Assembly: GCF_900112845.1 (NCBI RefSeq)
Contig: NZ_FONG01000018.1
Coordinates: forward strand, 114,267-178,266
Length of the DNA: 64,000 nt
Origin: Actinacidiphila alni
GTDB lineage: Bacteria; Actinomycetota; Actinomycetes; Streptomycetales; Streptomycetaceae
Direction of reading: 5' to 3'
In this document: one piece after another, positions 56,303-64,000 of the stretch
Layout of the letters: each line of letters starts with the position of its first letter
How positions within the stretch are numbered: position 1 is the stretch's first letter
The notes under the pieces: generated by a model
Told to the model about the DNA's origin: nothing
The model's input: the letters and a program-made list of their open reading frames with translations, nothing else
Databases searched by the model: none
Translations under genes and position numbers: made by a program

Positions 56303-57640
56303 TTAGTTGGGAGTGCCGTAGATGTGCATGCCCGGGACGTGGAGATTGCCGCCGAACTGGGCCGCCTGGATGACCGTGGCGTTGGTGAAGAAAAGCTCGG
56401 GGAGGGTCAGCGGCGGGGGCGCCTTCGGGGTGAAGGTGATGGGGATCAGGCCCAGCAGATTGCCGCTGAGGGACTCGGTGTAGAGGGTCACCGTGCCGCC
56501 GGTGAACTTCGACGTGGAGCCCTTGGCCGCCTCGACGTTGGTCTTGGTGCCCTTGGGACCGTCGACTATCTGGTGCAGATTGTCGATGTCGATGCCGGAG
56601 ACGGTGAACTTCAGGACGTCCTTGACCGCGCCGCTGTGCGTCTTGACCTTGACGATGCCGTGGTACGACAGGCCGTGCAGGGTCAGCTTGGTGGTCTTGA
56701 GCACCCACGGGTCGTCCGGCAGCAGCGGGATGCCCTGCTCGACGTCGGCGTCGGCGAGCGCCTTCGCGTCGTACGTGGGGCACGGGTAGCCCTGCGCGTC
56801 GTCGCTGCCGCTCTTGGTGCCGGCGGTGTCCGTCGGGGACGGCGTCGCCTTGTCCTTGGCGGCGTCGAGCGCGTCCTTGGTGTCCTTGGCCGCCTTGTCG
56901 GCGCCGCTGGTCGCACCGTCGACGGTGTCCTTGACGGTCTTGCCGACCGTCCCCACCGGGTCGTCGCCCTTGGCCGGCGCGGACGCCGACGGCGAGGAAC
57001 TGGGCGTCGGCTTCGCGGTGGTCGGCGCGGGCGTCGGGGCCTGGGTGGTGGGCGCGGTCGTCGGCGTCTTGCCGCCGCCGAGCAGCCCGGTCACCAGGTC
57101 GCCCAGACCCAACGGGTCCCACGGGTTGAACGACTTGGTCGGGCTCGGCGTGGCACTGGGCGTGCTCGACGGGGTGGCCTTGCCCGCGGACTTGTCCTGG
57201 GTCGTGGGCGCCTTGGCGGACTCGGTGGGCTTGGGCGCCTGCGGGCTCGTCGTCGGGTCCGGGCTCGGGCCGGTCGACGGCTTCGGCGACTCCTGGCCGC
57301 TCTTGTCGCCCTGGCCGGTCTTCGACGTCGACGTGCTGTCGTCCTTGGCCTTGCTGTCCGCGGCGCTCTTGGACGCCGACGGGCTCGGGGTGTCGGACTG
57401 GGTCACACAGGGGCCGGCCTTGTACGGGCCCTTGGGCATCTCGTCGGCCTGCGCGAAGTGCGGCGTGAAGCCCATGCCCATCAGCACCGCCGTGGGCATG
57501 GCCGCGAGAGCCACCGCCTTGCCCGCGGGAATGTGCAGCTTGGTCAACAGGGGCTTCCGGGGGGCCGCGTGCCGCGGTCCCGAGGTGGCCCTGTTACGGG
57601 ACCCGTCGCTCTCGGCCGGCTGAGCGTCGTCACCCAGCAC
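56303..57640 (-). CDS. Secreted Ser/Thr/Pro-rich protein, third gene of the DUF6230/DUF6114 operon
   Basis: 445 aa. A cytosolic basic N-terminus and hydrophobic stretch (AVALAAMPTAVLMGMGF, about 45-65) indicate export or membrane anchoring. Residues about 85-275 are low-complexity Ser/Thr/Pro/Lys/Asp, like a cell-wall-spanning linker. The C-terminal about 170 residues are ordered and beta-rich (KTTKLTLHGLSYHGIVKV, LKFTVSGIDIDNLHQIV, TVTLYTESLSGNLLGLIPI), somewhat like the DUF6230 protein of the same operon. GTG 57640 follows GGGAGG and overlaps the upstream gene by 11 bases. Function unknown; an envelope role is inferred. Confidence 0.75.
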   Translation of the reverse strand: MLGDDAQPAESDGSRNRATSGPRHAAPRKPLLTKLHIPAGKAVALAAMPTAVLMGMGFTPHFAQADEMPKGPYKAGPCVTQSDTPSPSASKSAADSKAKDDSTSTSKTGQGDKSGQESPKPSTGPSPDPTTSPQAPKPTESAKAPTTQDKSAGKATPSSTPSATPSPTKSFNPWDPLGLGDLVTGLLGGGKTPTTAPTTQAPTPAPTTAKPTPSSSPSASAPAKGDDPVGTVGKTVKDTVDGATSGADKAAKDTKDALDAAKDKATPSPTDTAGTKSGSDDAQGYPCPTYDAKALADADVEQGIPLLPDDPWVLKTTKLTLHGLSYHGIVKVKTHSGAVKDVLKFTVSGIDIDNLHQIVDGPKGTKTNVEAAKGSTSKFTGGTVTLYTESLSGNLLGLIPITFTPKAPPPLTLPELFFTNATVIQAAQFGGNLHVPGMHIYGTPN

Positions 57641-58241
57641 GGTGCCTCCCGTTCTCCTCGGTGGTCTCTTCGTCGGGCCGCGCTCCCGCGTGGACCGGCT
57701 CGGGCTGTCCGTAGCCCTCCACGGGCTCGTGGGGCCCCTGGGACTGCTCGGGCAGGGTGGGCGGGGCAGGAGGAGCGTTCTCGTCGCCGCCGCCCTCAGG
57801 GGCGCCGTCGGGCAGCTCCGCCTTCTCGCCCGGTTCGTCGGTCGCCGGGACGCCGGGCGCCCAGGAGACCGCGAGGGCGCCGCCCAGCAGCGCCAGCAGG
57901 AAGCCGATCAGGAAGCCGCCGAAGTTGGACACCACCAGCGAGACCAGCGCGAGCAGGATCGACGCGACACCGGCGAAGATCCGTACCGCGCTCTGGAACC
58001 ACATGGTGAGGCCGAGCACGAACAGCAGGACGCCGATGATCAGCGAGCCGGAGCCCGCGGTCGTCGCCATCCGGACGGTCAGTTGGCCGAGCGTGAGGTT
58101 CGCGTACGGGAAGTAGGCGATCGGCACGCCGGCGAGGAGGGTCAGCAGACCCGCCCAGAACGGGCGCCCCCAGCGCCAGTGGCGGAACGACAGCCGCCAA
58201 TAGCGGAGACGGGCACTCAGTCCTGTTGACTCGGCGCTCAT
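57630..58241 (-). CDS. DUF6114 membrane protein
   Basis: 203 aa with four hydrophobic segments between about 25 and 130 (PFWAGLLTLLAGVPIAYFPY, GSLIIGVLLFVLGLTMWF, IFAGVASILLALVSLVV, GFLIGFLLALLGGALAV), then a polar, acidic Pro/Glu-rich cytoplasmic or periplasmic tail. This matches the actinobacterial DUF6114 family, always seen next to DUF6230 as far as I recall. Biochemistry is unknown. It starts 96 bases after the DUF6230 stop and overlaps the third gene, so the three act together. Confidence 0.85.
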   Translation of the reverse strand: MSAESTGLSARLRYWRLSFRHWRWGRPFWAGLLTLLAGVPIAYFPYANLTLGQLTVRMATTAGSGSLIIGVLLFVLGLTMWFQSAVRIFAGVASILLALVSLVVSNFGGFLIGFLLALLGGALAVSWAPGVPATDEPGEKAELPDGAPEGGGDENAPPAPPTLPEQSQGPHEPVEGYGQPEPVHAGARPDEETTEENGRHRAG

Positions 58242-58337
58242 AGGAAACAGCTCCCTGGGACTGGCTTTGCGAAAGATCGATCGGTGGGACGGGTGAGCCG
58301 CGTCCCGCGCGGCTCACCCTCACCACTCAGGGGGTGC

Positions 58338-58961
58338 TTAGTAGCACTCCACCGAGGAGCCGGAGCCCTTGTGGACACCGAGGCTCAGGCCGGACAGCGT
58401 GAACGTGCCCGCGCTGGTCGCCCAGGCGGTCTGCTGGACGCCGTACAGGTCGGCCGAGTCGGCCTCCTGCGCGAACGAGCCCGGATCCGTCATGTCCTTG
58501 TCCTTGACACCAGGGCCCTTGGTGCTGTCACCGGCTGCGACACCGATGTTGATGTTGTTGAACTGCGCATCGGCGTCGAGCTGGTCGAGGTCGATGTACA
58601 GGTTCTTCGCGGTGACGTCCTTGCCCTTGTCACCCGCGGTCAGCTTGAGGGTCACGTCGCCGATCGGCGTCGGGATGACCACGGACTGGCACAGACCGGT
58701 AATCGTGGCGTCGGTGAACGCCGACACCGCGACCGGGACGTACTTCTTGCCGTGCTGCACGTCGAGCGCGCCGTACTGCTCGAAGCCCTCACCGTGCAGG
58801 TGCTTTGCTGTCACTTTGAACTGCTGGCCGGACACTGCGAAGGACGCGGCCAGCGCACCCTGAGCGATGGCTATGCCAACCGCGGCCGTGGCCGCGACAC
58901 TCGGCACCATGACGACGGCGAACCGCCGCCATCTGGTACCGCCACGAACGAGCGACTCCAT
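58338..58961 (-). CDS. DUF6230 family secreted or anchored protein
   Basis: 207 aa. N-terminal basic segment (RGGTRWRRF) then a hydrophobic helix (AVVMVPSVAATAAVGIAIAQGALAA), followed by a beta-rich exported domain with KVTAKHLHGEGFEQYG, TITGLCQSVVIP and the terminal GSGSSVECY; the two cysteines could bond. Family DUF6230, sometimes carried in databases under the unsupported label cholesterol esterase; there is no hydrolase motif here. ATG 58961 is chosen because AAGGAGG stands at the right distance; ATG 58985 is upstream of that site. First gene of a three-gene operon. Confidence 0.87.
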   Translation of the reverse strand: MESLVRGGTRWRRFAVVMVPSVAATAAVGIAIAQGALAASFAVSGQQFKVTAKHLHGEGFEQYGALDVQHGKKYVPVAVSAFTDATITGLCQSVVIPTPIGDVTLKLTAGDKGKDVTAKNLYIDLDQLDADAQFNNINIGVAAGDSTKGPGVKDKDMTDPGSFAQEADSADLYGVQQTAWATSAGTFTLSGLSLGVHKGSGSSVECY

Positions 58962-59615
58962 ATTTCCTCCTTCTCGGACGTACATCTCCGGCCGGGATGT
59001 TCAGTCCGGGCCTGGGATGGGAGAAGTGCTACGTCCTCGGGAAGGAGAGCGCCGGCGATCGGCGAGCCGTCCCTCCTTCTCAGGAGTGCGGACGGCGGTG
59101 TCCGAATCTTCGGCGATCACCCCCGAGCGACAACCACTGGCCACGCTCTCGCGCAACCTGGTGGGACAGGCTCCACCGGTGGGCGAAGACCCCCCTGTCC
59201 CGGAGCGGCGGCATGTGCCGTCCGCACCCACTCGGCGGGGACCCGTGACCGTGGCGCCGACTGGCGGCCGGGCTGTGGCAACGGACCGAGCTTGAGCGAT
59301 CGTGGTCCATTCCCGCGCCGGGCACAAGGGGGTTCATTACTAGCGAGTAACGGAAGAGTGTCACAGGTGTGATCACCACGGGGAGTGATGTCACGCGGAG
59401 TAATGAAGAGCGACCCGTGAAATTCAGACATGCATCGCAATGTCGGATAAAGCGGCACCGGGTTCTTACCAGAGGTAACGGCGACCGCCGATTGTCACGG
59501 TTTGATAAAGAGCGGTCGCCGAGTCGCTAAATCGTTGAGTACGGACGGGGTGCGGGCCGCGCGGACCGGCCGGTAACTGACCGGCGGGTCAGCTCGGTGC
59601 GGCACCCCCGCCGGC
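58962..59615. promoter_or_regulatory. Palindrome-rich regulatory region upstream of the DUF6230 operon
   Basis: 654 bases without a gene, AT-richer than its surroundings from about 59330 to 59540. Inverted repeats: TTACT-N4-AGTAA (59337-59350); TCACA-GG-TGTGA (59361-59372), overlapping GTGATCAC (59369-59376); GTGA-TG-TCAC (59385-59394); TTACC-N3-GGTAA (59466-59478); and a 9-bp stem GGCGACCGC (59480-59488) with GCGGTCGCC (59512-59520). On the minus strand GTGACA-N16-TAGTAA can be read as -35/-10, its -10 lying within the first palindrome, about 350 bases before the operon start. Confidence 0.45.
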
Positions 59616-60590
59616 TCAGAACAGCACCCTGGCCAGGGCCGTACGCGCGGTGACGACGCGGGGGTCGTCGGGCCCGATCACCTCGAAGAGTTCCAGCAAC
59701 CGCAGCCGTACGGTGTCCCGGTCGTCACCCGCGGTGCGCCGCACGGTGTCCACCAGGCGTCCGAAGGCGTCCTCCACATGCCCGCCGACCAGATCGAGGT
59801 CGGCCGCGGCGAGCTGCGCCGGGACGTCGGAGGGTGACGCGGCGGCGGCCGCGCGGACCGCCTGCTGGTCGGCGCCCTGCACCCGGTCGAGCAGTTCGGC
59901 CTGGGCCAGGCCCAGCTTGGCCTCGGCATTGCCGGGCTCGTCGGAGAGCACATTGCGGTACGCCTGGATGGCGCCTGCCAGGTCGCCTTCGTCCAGCGCG
60001 TCGTGCGCGGCGGACAGCGCCAGCTCCTGCGGGGTGGCCGGGCGCGGCGGCGCCTCGGCGGCCGGGGCGGCGGCCTCGCCGGGGTCGACCTCGGCGCCGA
60101 CGATGCCGAAGCGCTGCTCGGCGACGGCGATCAGCTGGTCGAGCACCTCGGTGATCTGGTCCTCGGGGGCGCTGCCCTGGAAGAGCGGCATGGCCTGCCC
60201 GGCCAGGATCGCGAAGACCGCGGGCACGCCCTGGACGCCGAACTGCTGGAAGAGCATCTGGTTGGCGTAGACCTCGGCGGTGCCGAGGACGAACCGGCCG
60301 CGGTATTCGGCGGCCAGCCGCTCCAGTACGGCGTTGAGCTGCTTGCTCTGCTCGGCCTGGTCGGCCCAGAAGCTGATGACGACCGGGACCTCGGCGGAGC
60401 GCTGCAGGACATCGCTCTCGAAGGTCTCCTCGGTCACCTCGATGACGAGCGGGGAGGCGGCGGTGGCGGAGGCGTTGGCGGGGTCCTGCCGCTGCGCCCT
60501 GGCCTGCTCGGCCTTCGCCTTGGCCTCACCGGCCGCCTTCACCGCGGCGAGGTCGACCACGCCGCTCATGGACATGTTCCGTGGCTGCAT
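59616..60590 (-). CDS. Thioredoxin-fold TPR co-chaperone, YbbN/CnoX-like
   Basis: 324 aa. A charged N-terminal helix (KAAGEAKAKAEQARAQ) leads to a thioredoxin fold at about 48-160 (VIEVTEETFESDVL, PVVISFWADQAEQSKQLNAVLERLA, QFGVQGVPAVFAI). The redox CxxC is replaced by DQAEQ and no cysteine occurs at the active site, so it cannot be a disulfide reductase. The C-terminal part has TPR-like helices (AAHDALDEGDLAGAIQAYRNVL, DEPGNAEAKLGLAQAELL). YbbN/CnoX proteins hold unfolded clients and hand them to GroEL or DnaK; that role is inferred. ATG 60590 has GGAGG nine bases upstream. Confidence 0.88.
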   Translation of the reverse strand: MQPRNMSMSGVVDLAAVKAAGEAKAKAEQARAQRQDPANASATAASPLVIEVTEETFESDVLQRSAEVPVVISFWADQAEQSKQLNAVLERLAAEYRGRFVLGTAEVYANQMLFQQFGVQGVPAVFAILAGQAMPLFQGSAPEDQITEVLDQLIAVAEQRFGIVGAEVDPGEAAAPAAEAPPRPATPQELALSAAHDALDEGDLAGAIQAYRNVLSDEPGNAEAKLGLAQAELLDRVQGADQQAVRAAAAASPSDVPAQLAAADLDLVGGHVEDAFGRLVDTVRRTAGDDRDTVRLRLLELFEVIGPDDPRVVTARTALARVLF

Positions 60591-60836
60591 GAGGCCAATC
60601 CTCCCCCCTCGCGGTACCGAACGTGCACAGACCCCGGGACTGGGCCCGGATCCGGTGAAGCCGGCCGTGTTGACTGCGTACTGCTGGTCGTACGGATCCC
60701 CATCCGCACATGTGGTTGTCGCGAGCCGGTGCGAGCCATGACGGGCCGCGTGTTTCGCTACGGGTCGTAGCGTAACTTCCCCCGGCCGGGCGTGTGGCGG
60801 TCACCCCATGTGATACCGATCACTCGTCACGTAACC

Positions 60837-60848
60837 TACCGGCCGGTA
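60837..60848. promoter_or_regulatory. Probable TetR operator overlapping the regulator's start region
   Basis: TACCGGCCGGTA is a perfect 12-bp palindrome, extended as CCTACCGGCCGGTATGG. It ends 12 bases before the ATG at 60860 and matches the TACCG/CGGTA style of many actinobacterial TetR autoregulatory sites. Confidence 0.6.
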
Positions 60849-60859
60849 TGGTCCGCCCT

Positions 60860-61486
60860 ATGGAGCCGCCCACCCCTCACAAACGCACCGGACGCCCGAG
60901 AAGTGCCGAGGCGGACCGGGCGATCCTCGGCGCCACGCGCGAGGCGCTGGTCGAACTGGGCTGGGGAAAGCTCACCCTGAGCGATGTGGCGGCCCGGGCC
61001 GGCGTCGCCAAGACCACGCTCTACCGCCGCTGGGCGGGCAAGAACGAACTCGTCGTGGACGCCATCGCCGCCCTCTTCGAAGAACAGCTCGACCTGCCCG
61101 ACCTCGGCAGCCTCCAGGCCGACATCCGCGGCGTCGTCCTGCGCTTCGCCGGCCTCCTGGACCACCCCGCCATCCGCACCGGCCTGATGGCCGTCGTCGC
61201 CGAGGCCACCCACGACGACGCGCTGCGGCTGCGCATCCGCGAGGCCATCGTCGACCGCCAGAAGCACCTCGTCCTCCTCGGCCGCGCCCGCGCCCAGTCC
61301 CGCGGCGAGATCCCCCCCGACGACACCGACCCCGCCCTCACCGCCCGCGACGCCGACCTCATCTTCGACGTCATCGCCGGCTCCGTCGTCCACCGCGTCA
61401 TGGTCAGCGCCACCCCGGTCGACGACGACTGGGCCGACCGCCTCGCCCTCCTCCTGGTGCTGGGCCTGAGCGGCGTGCGGCGATAG
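60860..61486 (+). CDS. TetR/AcrR family transcriptional regulator
   Basis: 208 aa. HTH at about 15-65: RPRSAEADRAILGATREALVELGWGKLTLSDVAARAGVAKTTLYRRWAGKNELVVDAI, given here as recognisable in the short blocks LTLSDVAARAGV and KTTLYRRW. The all-helical C-terminal ligand-binding half ends near GLSGVRR. ATG 60860 is preferred over GTG 60794 or ATG 60848, because the palindrome at 60837 would otherwise lie within the coding region. Target genes are unknown; autoregulation is likely from the palindrome, and the divergent co-chaperone gene is a second candidate. Confidence 0.88.
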   Translation: MEPPTPHKRTGRPRSAEADRAILGATREALVELGWGKLTLSDVAARAGVAKTTLYRRWAGKNELVVDAIAALFEEQLDLPDLGSLQADIRGVVLRFAGLLDHPAIRTGLMAVVAEATHDDALRLRIREAIVDRQKHLVLLGRARAQSRGEIPPDDTDPALTARDADLIFDVIAGSVVHRVMVSATPVDDDWADRLALLLVLGLSGVRR

Positions 61487-61539
61487 GAAGCGGATGCCGC
61501 GCCTCCACGCGCGGTAATTTGCGGAATCTTTGAGAGATC

Positions 61540-61568
61540 TTCACAGGATTCACAAAGAACCCTATAGT
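61540..61568 (+). promoter_or_regulatory. Candidate promoter for the FG-GAP gene
   Basis: TTCACA (61540-61545), 17-base spacer, TATAGT (61563-61568), in an AT-rich island within the 198-base gap; a leader of about 110 bases would follow. Confidence 0.45.
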
Positions 61569-61684
61569 CACGTAGGCCTCGTCCATCGGACGGGCGCGTG
61601 CCATCCGGGGGGGGTAGGCCGATCGGTTTGGCACGCCTTCACGCATGCGCACGCTTGGCGAAATGCGTGGGGGGTTGTACTCGA

Positions 61685-62620
61685 ATGAGTTTCACAGTCA
61701 GAGAGTCCGTGCGCCGGGTGGCGCTGCGGACCGCGGGCTGGTCGGCAGCGGCGGCACTGGCCGCGCTCGCTGTCGTGATCGCGCCGGGCGCACACGCCGA
61801 GCGCTCCGGCAGCGCACCAGCAGCAGACCGTGCCACGACAGCTACCGACGGCGCCGACGTTCACGCCGTGGCGGGCTCCGCGCCGATGCTGCCGCTGTTC
61901 GGCCGCACCACGGACGGTCATCTCCGTGCGTACGAGCCGAAGGGTTCGGGCGGAGGTCTGCAGGCGTACGTCGACCTGGGTGGCGGTTACTCCACCGCGA
62001 CAGCTCTGTTCCGCCTGCCGGTCTCAGGGGACGGCGGCGCGCAGGACCTCTACATCCGGATGAACAACGCGCTCTACTACACCGCCGAGCGCGGCACCGA
62101 GACCAAGCTCATCGGCACCGGCTGGGACCAGTTCAATCTGCTGATGTCCCCCGGGAACATGGGCGGCGCCGCCCAGCCCGACGTCATCGCGCGGGACACC
62201 GCGGGCGCCCTGTGGCTCTACCAGGGCAAGACCGACGGCACCTTCCTCACCCGCGTCCAGGCGGGTACGGGCTGGAGCGGCATGGATGTGCTGGCCGGTT
62301 ACGGCGACTACACCGGGGACGGGAAGAACGATCTGCTGGCGCGTACGCCGGCGGGGACGCTCTACCTCTACCCGGGCACGGGCAGCGTGACGGCCAACGC
62401 GATCCTCGGCACCCGGGTCACAGTGGGCACGGGCTGGAACGCGTACAAGACGCTGGTGTCCACCGGTGACAACGACGGGGACGGCAAGCCGGATCTGATC
62501 GCCTCGGACAGCGCGGGCGCGCTGTGGCTGTTCAAGGGCACGGGCAAGGCGTCGGCGCCGTTCGCGGCGCGGGTGCAGATCGGCACGAGCGGATGGGCGG
62601 GGTTCAATGCGTTCTTCTGA
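61685..62620 (+). CDS. Secreted FG-GAP/VCBS-repeat protein
   Basis: 311 aa. Signal peptide about 1-40 (AAALAALAVVIAPGAHAE). The mature part is built of beta-propeller repeats with D-x-T-G-D-G-K-N-D-L and D-N-D-G-D-G-K-P-D-L calcium-binding loops, each followed by LLARTPAGTLYLYPG- or LIASDSAGALWLFKG-type blades. Such proteins bind ligands or partners at the cell surface. ATG 61685 has GTGGGGGG upstream; the longer frame from 61598 is not supported. Its last 14 bases overlap the next gene, indicating a coupled pair. Confidence 0.85.
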   Translation: MSFTVRESVRRVALRTAGWSAAAALAALAVVIAPGAHAERSGSAPAADRATTATDGADVHAVAGSAPMLPLFGRTTDGHLRAYEPKGSGGGLQAYVDLGGGYSTATALFRLPVSGDGGAQDLYIRMNNALYYTAERGTETKLIGTGWDQFNLLMSPGNMGGAAQPDVIARDTAGALWLYQGKTDGTFLTRVQAGTGWSGMDVLAGYGDYTGDGKNDLLARTPAGTLYLYPGTGSVTANAILGTRVTVGTGWNAYKTLVSTGDNDGDGKPDLIASDSAGALWLFKGTGKASAPFAARVQIGTSGWAGFNAFF

Positions 62621-64000
62621 CCTGGCCCGCGGCCCGCGCCGCAGGGGGAGATGGTCGCGGGTGCTGTCCGCGACCGCGGTGGCGACCGCGACGGCCGTCC
62701 TGCTGGCGGGTTCCGCCACGGTGGCCGCGGCGAACACCGCGCCGGTGGCGACCGACACGACCGGTGACTACGACCTGGACGCCGCCGCGAAGGTCCGGGC
62801 CGCGCAGTGCCTGATGACCACGATGCAGCGCAAGGGCGGCCAGAATCTCAAATCGGTCGCGCGCACCGGTCTGAACGGCTCCGACGCCGATCTGCTGGCC
62901 GCCGCCGACCCCGAGTACTTCAAGGACCCGGAACCGCCGCTGGCCGTCGCCTTCGACAAGGACCGCGACTACGCGGACGCGAAGATGGACCAGCTCTACG
63001 ACCGGAATCTGGAGTGGCAGAAGTCCCTCGACTACCCGAACACCCCGTCCGGCTACACCTATGCGGGCTTCCGCTGGATCGAGTGGGACCAGAACCCCTT
63101 CCACACCACGGGTCTGTCGGGCTGGATATCCGACCAGTTCTGGCAGTCCGAGGACGACCTGTTCACGCAGGACCAGACGCCGTTGGCGAGTAAGGAGTCG
63201 GTGGACGCGGTCAACGCGATCGCGAAGGCCCGCTACACCGACCAGTCGCGGGACTACGACGACCTGCGCGCGCTGGACGACATGACGTTCATGCACCCGA
63301 TGTACGCCGACGACGCGCGGATCTTCCTGCAGAACGGCGGTTTCCCGACCACCGCGCCGGCCCCGGACACCATGGAGTTCCGGCTCGACGTGGAGGCTTT
63401 GAAGGCGCGGTTCGCGTCGTGCAGCACCGAGAACCCGCCGGACCCGCACCATGTGCTGGGCGCCGAACTCGTCGCCGCCTCCACCGAGTGGCAGGCCGAG
63501 ATCAACGGCCAGAAGACGCAGCGCGACACCATCCTGGGCGCCGAGGCCGCCGCCAACGCCGACCTCCAGGTCGCCACCCAGGCCCTCGGTGAGGCGCTCG
63601 GCCAGTCCACGATCGCGAGCCGGCTCACCGACTGGCAGACGTACTGGCTGAAGCAGACCCCGGCCAGTGCGGGTCTCGACTATCCGACCACCGCGCAGTT
63701 CGCCAAGGCCAAGGCGGATATCGTCAAGGCGCAGGCGATGGCGCTGGGCGAGCTGTTCGTGGCGTCGCGGGCCGCGCAGGACGCGCGGGCGCAGGCCGCC
63801 AAGGCCGACACCGCCCAGCAGGCCGCGTACGCCATCGCCGACAACGCCGGGCAGCCGCGCGGCCGCGGACTGCTCTACGGCCAGCAGGCCGCGCAGGTCA
63901 CCAAGGCGTCCGCCGCCGCCGCGACCGCGGTCGCCAAGGCCACCGAGACCGCCTCCAACGCCACCCGCGCCTCGGCCGCCGACAGCAAGACCCAGATGGC
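62607..64000 (+). CDS. Large secreted Ala-rich protein, partial (runs off the window)
   Basis: Starts ATG 62607 (GGGCGGGG just upstream) and stays open for 464 codons to the window end. Signal peptide about 1-44 (Arg-rich n-region, then ATAVATATAVLLAGSATVAAA). Residues about 55-290 form a Trp/Tyr-containing globular part (FRWIEWDQNPF, GWISDQFWQSEDDLF). From about 380 it becomes a long Ala/Lys/Gln helical stretch (AQDARAQAAKADTAQQAAYA, QVTKASAAAATAVAKATETA), as in the Streptomyces proteins with ALF-type repeats, some of which end in polymorphic-toxin tips. The missing C-terminus decides whether this is a third toxin. Coupled to the FG-GAP gene by a 14-base overlap. Confidence 0.8.
   Translation, partial: MRSSDLARGPRRRGRWSRVLSATAVATATAVLLAGSATVAAANTAPVATDTTGDYDLDAAAKVRAAQCLMTTMQRKGGQNLKSVARTGLNGSDADLLAAADPEYFKDPEPPLAVAFDKDRDYADAKMDQLYDRNLEWQKSLDYPNTPSGYTYAGFRWIEWDQNPFHTTGLSGWISDQFWQSEDDLFTQDQTPLASKESVDAVNAIAKARYTDQSRDYDDLRALDDMTFMHPMYADDARIFLQNGGFPTTAPAPDTMEFRLDVEALKARFASCSTENPPDPHHVLGAELVAASTEWQAEINGQKTQRDTILGAEAAANADLQVATQALGEALGQSTIASRLTDWQTYWLKQTPASAGLDYPTTAQFAKAKADIVKAQAMALGELFVASRAAQDARAQAAKADTAQQAAYAIADNAGQPRGRGLLYGQQAAQVTKASAAAATAVAKATETASNATRASAADSKTQM

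Overview
The window reads as chromosomal DNA of a Streptomyces or a close relative. GC content is very high, GTG and TTG starts with stop-start overlaps are common, several dispersed palindromic repeats are of a kind I know from Streptomyces intergenic regions, and the gene order glgP-glgE-treS-mak-glgB followed by pfkA, pta-ackA and pyk is, from memory, that of Streptomyces chromosomes. No tRNA, rRNA, CRISPR array, insertion sequence or replication origin was seen.

Layout. 1-2.9 kb: an MFS exporter, a decayed short-chain dehydrogenase and a small unknown gene. 2.9-14.1 kb (minus strand): polymorphic-toxin locus 1, made of a secreted DNRLRE/LamG protein, a 2294-residue RHS protein ending in a Hint autoprotease and a deaminase-fold toxin tip, and an overlapping DUF416-like candidate immunity gene. 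14.3-18.1 kb: a heterodimeric ABC exporter with one degenerate ATP site. 18.1-24 kb: a lipoprotein, a secreted M4 metalloprotease, a cold-shock protein with a structured leader, and a DEAD-box RNA helicase. 24-35.4 kb: alpha-glucan metabolism. GlgP faces away from the GlgE-pathway genes: TreS makes maltose from trehalose, Mak phosphorylates it, GlgE polymerises maltose 1-phosphate and GlgB branches the product. 35.5-42.7 kb: phosphofructokinase, D-lactate dehydrogenase, phosphate acetyltransferase, acetate kinase and pyruvate kinase, that is lower glycolysis and overflow metabolism.

42.7-56.3 kb is polymorphic-toxin locus 2. It holds a SUKH (SMI1/KNR4) immunity gene, a giant RHS gene with four LamG domains and a C-terminal non-specific nuclease, and a divergent mycosin-like protease overlapping a one-lobe BMP-like protein. 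The RHS gene is split from its secretion module by a run of eight C. Near-identical long hairpins in direct orientation lie at both edges of this block. 56.3-64 kb: an unknown envelope operon (DUF6230, DUF6114 and a Ser/Thr/Pro-rich secreted protein) with a palindrome-rich upstream region, a thioredoxin-fold TPR co-chaperone without active-site cysteines, a TetR regulator whose start overlaps its likely operator, and an FG-GAP secreted protein overlapping a large secreted Ala-rich protein that runs off the window.

The main theme is contact or secreted toxin-immunity systems inserted into conserved housekeeping neighbourhoods. The same DNRLRE/LamG modules are a separate protein in locus 1 but part of the RHS gene in locus 2, one base away from being continuous with it.
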